Shown: piece by piece, positions 1-5,680 of the stretch
Layout: each line of letters begins with the position of its first letter
Position numbering within the stretch: the first letter of the stretch is position 1
Notes under the pieces: generated by a model
Database searches by the model: none
What the model was told of the DNA's origin: nothing
What the model saw: the letters and a program-made list of their open reading frames with translations, nothing else
NCBI GenBank assembly: GCA_017475725.1
Contig: JAFVFA010000074.1
Span: forward strand, 1-10,505
Length of the DNA stretch: 10,505 nt
Direction of reading: 5' to 3'
Source of the DNA: Spirochaetales bacterium
GTDB taxonomy: Bacteria > Spirochaetota > Spirochaetia > Sphaerochaetales > Sphaerochaetaceae
Program-made: the position numbers and the translations under genes

Positions 1-957
1 CGGGATCGTGTGCTTCAGGGCTGAAGCCGCAACCGAGAAGTTGAGAGCATACTGCTCGTCATCGTAGTTGGAAAGCCCGAATATGATTCCGGCTGAGAAG
101 CTGTCACCACCACCGACTCTGTCGATGATGTCCGTGATCTCATAGTGACGTGAGAAGTAGAAGCCTGTCTTTCCGTTGAGTGCCGCCGACCAGCCGTTGT
201 GGTCTGCGCTCTTGGACTCCCTCAGCGTCACAGCCACCTGCTTCACGTTCGGGAACTGCTCCTTGACCTTGTCAGTCAGAGCCTTGTATGCATTCTTGTC
301 CAGCTCTCCGGATGTGACATCCTGGTCAAGCTCGATTCCAAGGCACTTCTGGATGTCCTCCTCGTTGGCGATCACGACATCAGCGTACTTAGTAAGCTCA
401 CGCATGACCTCAGGTGCTGTCTTCCCGTACTTCCAGAGCTTCTTCCTGTAGTTGAGGTCGATGGACACCGTTGCCCCAACCTTCTTTGCAGCCTTCATGG
501 CCTCAAGCGCGCAGTCTGCGCAGCTCTGGCTGACTGCAGGTGTGATACCCGTCACATGGAACCATGTGGCACCGTCCATGATGGCCTTGAAATCATAGTC
601 CTCAGGTCTCGAGGTCGCCACACTGCTGTTCTCTCTGTCATAGACGACCAGACTTGGCCTCTGGTTTGCACCGGTCTCGAGATAGTAGATTCCTACCCTT
701 CCGTTCTTGGTCATGTGTATGAAGCTAGTATCAACATTGTGCTTTCTGAGCTCTGCCAGTGCAGCCTCGCCGATCGCATTCTGCGGAAGGGCCGTCACGA
801 ATGTGGCCTTCTCACCGAAAGTAGCAAGCGAAACCGCTACATTGGCCTCTCCGCCGCCGAATGTGGCCTCAAGGAGCGGGGACTGGAAGAACCTCTCATG
901 CTCAGGGGATTTGAGTCTGAGCATTATCTCACCGAATGTGACATATCTGTTTGCCAT
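1..957 (-). CDS. kdgK: 2-keto-3-deoxygluconate kinase (PfkB/ribokinase family), 3' end cut by the window
   Basis: The protein probably phosphorylates 2-keto-3-deoxygluconate to KDPG in the cytoplasm, the entry of hexuronate (pectin, alginate or glucuronate) breakdown into central metabolism. The first 319 residues are present. The N-terminal PfkB signature GGGEANVAVSLA is at residues 34-45. A substrate-lid stretch with YYLETG and VVYDRENS follows. The C-terminal signature DRVGGGDSFSAG is at 279-290, with D285 as the expected catalytic base. The DRVGGGDSF form is typical of KDG kinases rather than fructokinases or ribokinase. The family is usually about 340 residues, so only the last 20 or so lie beyond the edge. 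The ATG is preceded by a GGAGG sequence six bases upstream, and a promoter lies at 984-1012. It is separated from the yolD-like gene by 80 bases, so it probably heads its own unit. Another PfkB sugar kinase specificity remains possible. Confidence 0.82.
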   Translation of the reverse strand, partial: MANRYVTFGEIMLRLKSPEHERFFQSPLLEATFGGGEANVAVSLATFGEKATFVTALPQNAIGEAALAELRKHNVDTSFIHMTKNGRVGIYYLETGANQRPSLVVYDRENSSVATSRPEDYDFKAIMDGATWFHVTGITPAVSQSCADCALEAMKAAKKVGATVSIDLNYRKKLWKYGKTAPEVMRELTKYADVVIANEEDIQKCLGIELDQDVTSGELDKNAYKALTDKVKEQFPNVKQVAVTLRESKSADHNGWSAALNGKTGFYFSRHYEITDIIDRVGGGDSFSAGIIFGLSNYDDEQYALNFSVAASALKHTIP

Positions 958-983
958 TGCATCCTCCATTTCATCTGTTACTT

Positions 984-1012
984 AGGATACATTGGAAAAC
1001 GGAGTCGGTCAA
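984..1012 (-). promoter_or_regulatory. sigma-70-type promoter of the KDG kinase gene
   Basis: Read on the minus strand, TTGACC (1012-1007) and TATCCT (989-984) are separated by exactly 17 bases. Transcription would start near 977 and give a leader of about 20 bases carrying the GGAGG ribosome site. The -35 box matches consensus at five of six positions and the -10 box at four of six. It is the only plausible promoter in the 80-base gap. Confidence 0.55.
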
Positions 1013-1013
1013 C

Positions 1014-1040
1014 AAAAAATGGAACGATGTTTCATTTTTA
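1014..1040 (-). terminator. weak AT-rich terminator-like hairpin at the end of the yolD-like gene
   Basis: An inverted repeat pairs AAAAATG (1015-1021) with CATTTTT (1033-1039), then a one-base mismatch and an inner AAC/GTT stem around a three-base loop. On the minus strand the distal arm is a run of T, so it could act as a weak terminator; being symmetric, it could act in either direction. It overlaps the TAA of the yolD-like gene. The stem is AT-rich and its strength is doubtful. Confidence 0.35.
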
Positions 1041-1229
1041 AAAATCCTGGCTGTGCCGTTCCTCGACCTTCCTGAGATGCTGCTCCGCAGTCTTCCTTAT
1101 CAGATCATCGAATCCGACAAGGGCGGCGAAAGGTGCGAACTGCGCAGCCCTGTCCGACTCAGGCATCCATGGGTAGTTCTCAGACTTGTGGTGCTCAAGG
1201 TTGATTATGTCCGAATAGTCGTCCTTCAT
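1038..1229 (-). CDS. YolD-like protein, partner of the Y-family polymerase
   Basis: This 63-residue protein belongs to the YolD-like group found directly after UvrX/UmuC-type polymerase genes in Firmicutes and their mobile elements. The hallmark DRAAQFAPFAAL is at residues 26-37, preceded by YSDIINLEHH near the N terminus. The family is not biochemically settled; it has been predicted to play a UmuD-like role with the polymerase. There are no membrane segments or cysteines. The ATG overlaps the polymerase stop as ATGA (1229-1226), which implies translational coupling and roughly matched synthesis. It is about half the size of the longer Bacillus YolD proteins but matches the short clostridial form. 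Family membership is clear from the motif and the neighbour; function is inferred. Confidence 0.85.
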   Translation of the reverse strand: MKDDYSDIINLEHHKSENYPWMPESDRAAQFAPFAALVGFDDLIRKTAEQHLRKVEERHSQDF

Positions 1230-2707
1230 GCCTTGTGTCCCCCTATCTGGTTGTTCCTCTCCATGGTCTTGGCCCCTTCCTCAAGGTCCATGCCCCTCAC
1301 TATCGCATTCTTGCCGAACCGCTTGCGGATCTCAAGCGCCGCAAGCATCTGACGCTTCTCCTTGCTCTGCCGCTCCCTCCGCCTGCTTCTCTCCGCCCGG
1401 ACCTCGTCATAGTCGGTGAAAAGGTCCAGCTGTTCGTTGCTGCAGGGTTCCTCATAGCCTTCAAGGACCACATTGCCAGCCGCCACGTTCAGCCGACGCA
1501 CAAATAGCCTCTTGTCCACAATCTGCTCGAATATCCCGGCTATCGCATTGCGGATCTCGTCTGCTGAGGATGTGTACTCATCGAAGCGGACGGAACCGTG
1601 GACGCTCTTGGGTGCTTTCCTGCCATACCAGTCAAAGGCGAACGGACCATTGAAGTCATCAGGGCACTTGGCGTCATAGTTCACATACAGTCCCACCGAA
1701 TTGGTTACAAGGGATTTGGACACCAGGTCCAATGCAAGGCTGTCCGCCATCTCCTTGGCTATGAGAAGGCCCTTCTCAAAGCTGTAAGGCTCAGGAAGCA
1801 CCTGCCCTGAGCTCAGGCTGTTGCTATCCGGCCTGTAGGCCTTGATCTGTGCTATGGTGCACGGCTCCCAGCCCCAGGCATGGTCGATCAGAAGCTCCGC
1901 ATTGACACCGAAGAGCTCATACAGCAGCCTCTCGTTCCTCAAAGACATTCTGGCTACATCGCCCATGGTATTCATACCGAAAGCGGAAAGCTTTGCCGCA
2001 TATCCATGTCCAACACGCCAGAAGTCGGTCAGAGGGGTATGGTTCCAGAGCTGTCTGCGGTAGGACATCTCATCCACCTCTGCTATTCTGACACCGTCCT
2101 CATCCGCAGGTATGTGCTTGGCTATTATGTCCATGGCAACCTTGCAGAGATAGAGGTTCGGCCCTATCCCCGCTGTGGCCGTTATGCCTGTGTGCTTCAG
2201 GACATCACTGATCATTTTCCGGGCAAGCTCATGGGCTGTCATCCCATAGGTCCCGAGATAGTGGGTGACATCCATGAAGACCTCATCTATCGAGTAGACA
2301 TGGATGTCCTCAGCGGCTATGTAGTTCAGGTATATGTCATAGATGGATGCGCTTACGTTCATGTAATGCGCCATGTGCGGAGGGGCCACAACGAAATCCA
2401 GCTCAAGGGACGGATCCGCAGCAAGTTCCGATGCGTAGCAGGACTTGTCCCTGAACCTATGGCCTGGAGCCTTCAGCTTGCGCTCCGCGTTTATGCGCTG
2501 CACGACCTCCTTGGCCTCGAAGAGCCTTGGACGCCCGGGAACGCCAAGGGCCTTCAGCGGAGGAGACACGGCAAGGCAGATGGTCTTGTCAGTCCTTGAC
2601 GAGTCCGCAACAACCAGATTGGTGTTCAGGGGGTCAAGCTTGAGCCGCCTGCATTCGGCCGAGGCATAGAAGGATTTGAGGTCAATGGCAATGTATGTGC
2701 GCTCCAT
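1226..2707 (-). CDS. Y-family translesion DNA polymerase, UmuC/UvrX type
   Basis: This 493-residue protein is an error-prone polymerase expected to copy past damaged template bases. The catalytic palm shows AIDLKSFYAS with D9, and SIDEVFMD with D141 and E142, so all three metal-binding acidic residues are present. The little-finger region follows. A textbook beta-clamp peptide QLDLF is at 426-430. The C terminus ends RNNQIGGHKA, a tail I recognise from clostridial polymerases paired with a YolD-like gene. It is longer than E. coli UmuC (about 420) owing to this charged C-terminal extension. An in-frame TAA lies three codons before the ATG, so the start is fixed. There is no Shine-Dalgarno, but a -10 box ends eight bases upstream. 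It follows miaA by 16 bases and overlaps the yolD-like gene. Transfer from Firmicutes is likely by inference. Confidence 0.93.
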   Translation of the reverse strand: MERTYIAIDLKSFYASAECRRLKLDPLNTNLVVADSSRTDKTICLAVSPPLKALGVPGRPRLFEAKEVVQRINAERKLKAPGHRFRDKSCYASELAADPSLELDFVVAPPHMAHYMNVSASIYDIYLNYIAAEDIHVYSIDEVFMDVTHYLGTYGMTAHELARKMISDVLKHTGITATAGIGPNLYLCKVAMDIIAKHIPADEDGVRIAEVDEMSYRRQLWNHTPLTDFWRVGHGYAAKLSAFGMNTMGDVARMSLRNERLLYELFGVNAELLIDHAWGWEPCTIAQIKAYRPDSNSLSSGQVLPEPYSFEKGLLIAKEMADSLALDLVSKSLVTNSVGLYVNYDAKCPDDFNGPFAFDWYGRKAPKSVHGSVRFDEYTSSADEIRNAIAGIFEQIVDKRLFVRRLNVAAGNVVLEGYEEPCSNEQLDLFTDYDEVRAERSRRRERQSKEKRQMLAALEIRKRFGKNAIVRGMDLEEGAKTMERNNQIGGHKA

Positions 2708-2715
2708 TCGTGCTT

Positions 2716-2744
2716 ATTATATATTAAGTACTATGTTTCTGCAA
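2716..2744 (-). promoter_or_regulatory. promoter for the UvrX-like polymerase, leaderless arrangement
   Basis: A perfect TATAAT (2721-2716) lies on the minus strand, with TTGCAG (2744-2739) 17 bases upstream. The -35 box is weak, matching three of six positions. The start of transcription would fall about at 2709, one or two bases before the ATG at 2707. The promoter overlaps the last codons and the TAA of miaA. It would let the polymerase pair be expressed apart from the upstream operon. No recognisable LexA operator is present. Confidence 0.5.
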
Positions 2745-3716
2745 CGGGATGTCAAGGAAACCTTTGAGCAGCGACTCCATGCCTCCGATGTCATCGGGCT
2801 CGATCCAATGGACATCGGCGAAGCTGCGGAAGAACGTCATCTGCCGCTTCGCATAGTGCACGGAGTTCATGGTTATCTCATCACGTATGACCGAGAGCTC
2901 ATCCCCATCCATTGCGTCAAGTCTCCTGATGGAGGATTCGGCGTCACCTGTATACACGTGGTTCATGAACTCCCTGTAGCCTATCCCCTGCATGCTCTGC
3001 CATTCAGGGTTGGCACCCATGGACAGAAGACTTCTGATCTCAGCCACAAGCCCTTGGTCGAACATCTGGTCAACACGCATTCTGATGCGCCCTTTAAGCT
3101 CATCCCGCCCTCTTGTCAGACCAATGGAGAGTATGGTCATGTCGTTTCTGGGTGTTGTCGGTAGTGCAAAGCTTGAAAGGGGCTTTCCGGAGACCCGGTA
3201 CACCTCTATGGCCCTTGAGATTCTGTAGCTGTCGTTCGGGTTTATCCGTTCCGCGGAGACGGGATCGACTATCCTCAGATAGTCATGGGCCTTCTGGAGT
3301 CCCTGGTCCCTGATGAACAGCTCTACCGTCCTCCTTGTCTCGGGATCCGACTGTGGGGCCTCGGAGAGACCGAACATGAAGTGCTTGAAATAGAAGGCCG
3401 TCCCACCTGAGATGACAGGGATCCTCCCCCTTGCCCATATGTCCTCGCAGGCCGCATCTGCAAGACGTATGAAATCAGCGACGTTATATGTCTCCCAAGG
3501 GTCGAGGATGTCAATGAGATGGTGCGGAACGCGCTCAAGGACTGAGCCGTCGGCCTTTGCCGAGCCTATGTCCAGATGCCTGTAGACCTGCACCGAATCG
3601 GCGTTTACGACCTCACATCCTTCGGAGAAAAAATCAAACAGCAGTCGGGTCTTGCCCACTGCTGTCGGACCGAAGAGAAAAACTGCTTTTCTTTCCTTTG
3701 ATCTGGAAGGACTCAC
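2724..3716 (-). CDS. miaA: tRNA dimethylallyltransferase
   Basis: MiaA transfers a dimethylallyl group from DMAPP to N6 of A37 in tRNAs that read codons starting with U, which supports decoding accuracy. The 330-residue protein has the P-loop GPTAVGKT at 16-23, the NADSVQVYRHLDIGSAK block at 38-54 that binds the target adenine, HHLIDILDPWETYNVADF at 65-82, and SGGTAFYF at 103-110. Near the C-terminal third it carries MQGIGYREF, the family's usual MQ-x-IGYKE element. The length is slightly above the usual 300-320. The start is GTG (3716-3714), overlapping the TGA of the omega gene as GTGA, so the two are translationally coupled. It is part of the yicC-kinase-rpoZ-miaA block. Confidence 0.96.
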   Translation of the reverse strand: MSPSRSKERKAVFLFGPTAVGKTRLLFDFFSEGCEVVNADSVQVYRHLDIGSAKADGSVLERVPHHLIDILDPWETYNVADFIRLADAACEDIWARGRIPVISGGTAFYFKHFMFGLSEAPQSDPETRRTVELFIRDQGLQKAHDYLRIVDPVSAERINPNDSYRISRAIEVYRVSGKPLSSFALPTTPRNDMTILSIGLTRGRDELKGRIRMRVDQMFDQGLVAEIRSLLSMGANPEWQSMQGIGYREFMNHVYTGDAESSIRRLDAMDGDELSVIRDEITMNSVHYAKRQMTFFRSFADVHWIEPDDIGGMESLLKGFLDIPLQKHST

Positions 3717-3913
3717 TTCTCGACTGGCGTATACTCTACTTCGTCGTTGAGTACCTTTGTGAGAACTGCAGAGACGACCTTCTCATGCTTCTCATCCAGA
3801 GCTGCCTCAGCCTCTTTGTCAGCTGCCATGATGGCTGCCTCCTTGATGGCTACGCATGTCATTTCATAAACGTTGACGTCTTTGTCTACAAGTGTATCAA
3901 GTGGAATGCTCAA
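3713..3913 (-). CDS. rpoZ: RNA polymerase omega subunit, spirochaete type
   Basis: This 66-residue protein resembles the divergent omega subunits of spirochaetes: an MSIPLDTLV start, a VYEMTCVAIKEA helix, then KVVSAVLTKVLNDEVEY. Omega helps fold and assemble beta-prime within RNA polymerase. It is shorter than the E. coli protein (91 residues). It is rich in acidic and lysine residues and has no cysteine pair or membrane segment. The position is supportive, since rpoZ follows yicC and a nucleoside monophosphate kinase gene in many bacteria. The start codon is TTG, placed eight bases after AAGGAG, and a stop lies just upstream in frame, so no earlier start exists. The stop overlaps the miaA GTG. 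The assignment rests on family resemblance and gene order; sequence identity to classical omega is low. Confidence 0.68.
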   Translation of the reverse strand: MSIPLDTLVDKDVNVYEMTCVAIKEAAIMAADKEAEAALDEKHEKVVSAVLTKVLNDEVEYTPVEK

Positions 3914-3960
3914 GGTGATTCTCCTTCAATTTTCGCTGCAATATGTGAATATATCAGTTT

Positions 3961-4485
3961 TCATTTTTTCTGGAAAGCCGCAATGGCTTCCATGATCAGG
4001 TCAACGATCTGCTCCGGAGTCTTGCCCTCTGTGTCTATGACAAGGTCCGCCTGGCTGGTGTCGTTGTTGTTGATACCGTATATCCTTCCGTAGCGTTCAG
4101 TGTCATGGGAATCGCGGTCCTGGGTCTGTGCAAGACGCTCCTCAATTGTCCCGCCCTCACGCTTTGTGATCCTTCTTGCCCTCTCCATGTCAGAGGCCAG
4201 AAGATAGACCTTGAAGTCGGCATCCTTGAGCATCCATATGGCAAGTCGGGAACCAAGAACACAGTTCTCCTTGGCCATCGCCATCTCGACCTGTCTTCTG
4301 TCAAGCTCCTTGTCTATGTTGTCATCACGGTTCGCAAGGGCACAGAAGTCCCAGAAATCCATGTTCCTCTCCTGGGCCATCTGGCGGAATGTGAAGTTGA
4401 TCATCGGATATCCGAGCCTTTCGGCAAGCATAGTGGAAACTGTGGTGTTGCCACATCCGCTCTTTCCTGATACTGCAATCCTCAT
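3961..4485 (-). CDS. (d)CMP kinase-like protein, short archaeal-type family
   Basis: The protein probably phosphorylates CMP or dCMP with ATP in the cytoplasm, feeding CDP to RNA, DNA and lipid synthesis. At 174 residues it matches the short archaeal-type cytidylate kinases rather than E. coli Cmk (about 225). Visible elements are a P-loop region GKSGCGNTT at 7-15, FRQMAQER at 33-40, LDRRQ at 61-65, GSRLA at 78-82, a lid region with RRITKREGG at 104-112, RYGRIYGINNND at 131-142, and DLVIDT at 147-152. The Walker A lysine is replaced by N13; archaeal relatives often have T there. The ATG lies nine bases after AGGAGG. It follows yicC by 21 bases and precedes rpoZ by 47. This slot usually holds guanylate kinase. 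CMP specificity is inferred from family resemblance. Confidence 0.85.
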   Translation of the reverse strand: MRIAVSGKSGCGNTTVSTMLAERLGYPMINFTFRQMAQERNMDFWDFCALANRDDNIDKELDRRQVEMAMAKENCVLGSRLAIWMLKDADFKVYLLASDMERARRITKREGGTIEERLAQTQDRDSHDTERYGRIYGINNNDTSQADLVIDTEGKTPEQIVDLIMEAIAAFQKK

Positions 4486-4506
4486 AGTGGAAATCCTCCT
4501 TCCAGC

Positions 4507-5379
4507 TTACTCGATGTTCCTTATCTGCTCACGGATATTCTCCAACGAATCCTTCATGTTGACAACCTCAAGATTCACCTGGACCATCTGGCTCTTGGAC
4601 CCGATGGTGTTGATCTCCCTGTTCATCTCCTGGCAGAGGAAGTCCATCCTCTTGCCCACGGCCTCCTCGCTTCCGAGAAGCTTCCTGAACTCCGCGATGT
4701 GGGCACCGAGTCTGACGACCTCCTCGTTGATCGTGTATCTGTTGAGCATTACCGCAACCTCGGTCAGGATCCTGTTCTCGTCATAGTGCTGGTCCCCCAG
4801 CATCTCGTGGATCCTGTCCGTCAGGTTCCTGCGGATCATCTCCTCAAGGCCGTCCACATTGGATCTGACGACCTCCAGGGAATGGGCTATTGCATCAATC
4901 TTCACGGTCAGGTCGTTTCTGGTGACCAGTCCCTCACGTGCCTTTGCATCATCGAACTGCTTGAGGACAATCTCAGTACAATGGTCCAGACCTTCCTGAT
5001 AGGCCTCTATTCCATCTGTTCTGATGCTTGACAGGACACCATCCTGAGAGAGGATGTCACCCATGTTGAACCGCGGCTTGAGTTCCTGTGCCAGATTGTA
5101 GACCTCTTTGATGGCCTTGATGTAGGCATTGGCCACATCGGTGTCAACACTGACCTCCACGTTGCTCCTGATGTTCTTGACCCTGATGGAGATGTCTATG
5201 TGCCCGCGCTGTGCATGCTCCTTTATCAGGGACGTGATCACATTCTCATATGCGGAGAGATACGGTGGGGCATTGAAGCTGATCTCAAGATATCTGTTGT
5301 TGTAGCTCTTGAGCTCCATAACCATAACGTAGTTCTCGTTCTGGAACTCTCCGTAGCCATATGCGGTCATGCTCTTCAT
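4507..5379 (-). CDS. yicC: YicC/YloC family endoribonuclease
   Basis: YicC-family proteins are endoribonucleases that take part in RNA turnover in E. coli and Bacillus. The 290-residue length is typical. The N-terminal YicC domain starts MKSMTAYGYG and has the family's NNRYLEI element at residues 27-33 and QRGHIDI at 57-63. The C-terminal DUF1732 region, about 205-290, contains KRMDFLCQEMNREINTIGSK at 243-262, the most diagnostic stretch, and ends in the usual IREQIRNIE. The middle is helical and charged. The ATG sits downstream of a GGGAGG ribosome site. A hairpin terminator ends only about 18 bases before the ATG, so expression must come by read-through or from a promoter inside the preceding gene. 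It heads the block with the CMP kinase gene, rpoZ and miaA. Confidence 0.95.
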   Translation of the reverse strand: MKSMTAYGYGEFQNENYVMVMELKSYNNRYLEISFNAPPYLSAYENVITSLIKEHAQRGHIDISIRVKNIRSNVEVSVDTDVANAYIKAIKEVYNLAQELKPRFNMGDILSQDGVLSSIRTDGIEAYQEGLDHCTEIVLKQFDDAKAREGLVTRNDLTVKIDAIAHSLEVVRSNVDGLEEMIRRNLTDRIHEMLGDQHYDENRILTEVAVMLNRYTINEEVVRLGAHIAEFRKLLGSEEAVGKRMDFLCQEMNREINTIGSKSQMVQVNLEVVNMKDSLENIREQIRNIE

Positions 5380-5396
5380 GGGAACCTCCCTAACCT

Positions 5397-5427
5397 GAAA
5401 AAATTGGGCTCCTTGTGGAGGAGCCCC
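5397..5427 (-). terminator. Rho-independent terminator between the zinc-ribbon gene and yicC
   Basis: On the minus strand, GGGCTCCT (5426-5419) pairs with AGGAGCCC (5413-5406) around a small loop, followed by AA and six T residues (5403-5398). This is an eight-base-pair GC-rich stem with a U-tract, the standard intrinsic terminator. It lies 24 bases past the stop of the zinc-ribbon gene. Because yicC starts at 5379 with no promoter between, it may act as a partial terminator or an attenuator. Confidence 0.85.
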
Positions 5428-5450
5428 TTTGCTTGAACTTTATAAGCCTG

Positions 5451-5615
5451 TCACTTTGAAAGCTTGGCCTTGCACTGCTTGCAGACCTTCTTGGTCTCTC
5501 CGTCGACTGTGACCTCGTAGATGACCTTGATGGCTTCTCTCTTGCAGACCGGGCATGTTCCACGTCCGCCATAGGCGATTTCGTTCAAACCTGTACCTCT
5601 ATGTGCCTTTGACAT
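5451..5615 (-). CDS. small zinc-ribbon protein of unknown function
   Basis: This 54-residue protein has two cysteine pairs, CPVC at 21-24 and CKQC at 45-48, arranged as a zinc ribbon. Between them is a beta-hairpin-like stretch, IKVIYEVTVDGETKKV. The N terminus (MSKAHRGTGLNE) and C terminus (KAKLSK) are basic, so nucleic-acid or ribosome binding is possible, but this is inference. I do not recognise a named family. It does not match the ribosomal proteins L31, L32 or L33 well. The support for a real gene is strong: a good promoter at 5647-5675, a CAGGAG ribosome site about eight bases before the ATG, a terminator just after its TGA, and a protein-like composition. It appears to be a short single-gene unit, with possible read-through into yicC. 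Confidence 0.85.
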   Translation of the reverse strand: MSKAHRGTGLNEIAYGGRGTCPVCKREAIKVIYEVTVDGETKKVCKQCKAKLSK

Positions 5616-5630
5616 ATTCTTTGCTCCTGA

Positions 5631-5642
5631 TAGAAATTTCTA
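5631..5642. promoter_or_regulatory. 12-base perfect palindrome at the predicted transcription start
   Basis: TAGAAATTTCTA is a perfect 12-base palindrome lying between the -10 box and the ribosome site of the zinc-ribbon gene, covering the predicted start near 5640. An overlapping TTCTAGAA palindrome occupies 5638-5645. The placement suits a repressor operator, but AT-rich palindromes of this length occur by chance, and no known regulator is identified. Confidence 0.3.
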
Positions 5643-5646
5643 GAAC

Positions 5647-5675
5647 ATATTAACTGTCATAACACCGAATGTCAA
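5647..5675 (-). promoter_or_regulatory. strong sigma-70-type promoter of the zinc-ribbon gene
   Basis: On the minus strand a perfect TTGACA (5675-5670) and TAATAT (5652-5647) are separated by 17 bases. Transcription would begin near 5640, giving a leader of about 25 bases with a CAGGAG ribosome site. It lies in the short gap after the outer-membrane protein gene. It is probably the main entry for the zinc-ribbon gene and, by terminator read-through, for the yicC block. Confidence 0.75.
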
Positions 5676-5680
5676 TAAAG

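Noticed and set aside
199..1041. Long open frame on the plus strand, 280 codons, with further long ones such as 1880-2599
   Set aside because: These lie antisense to clearly recognised genes (KDG kinase, UvrX-like polymerase), show no protein family features, and follow from codon choice in the real gene.
2750..2755. TTGACA on the minus strand as the -35 box for the UvrX-like polymerase
   Set aside because: It is 28 bases from the perfect TATAAT, and nothing resembling a -10 box stands at 16-18 bases. TTGCAG at 2744-2739 has the right spacing.
2708..2760. A LexA/SOS operator upstream of the UvrX-like polymerase, and likewise before dinB
   Set aside because: Neither region contains a match to the E. 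coli type (CTGT-N8-ACAG) or the Gram-positive type (GAAC-N4-GTTC), and the two regions share no common dyad. A lineage-specific motif cannot be excluded.
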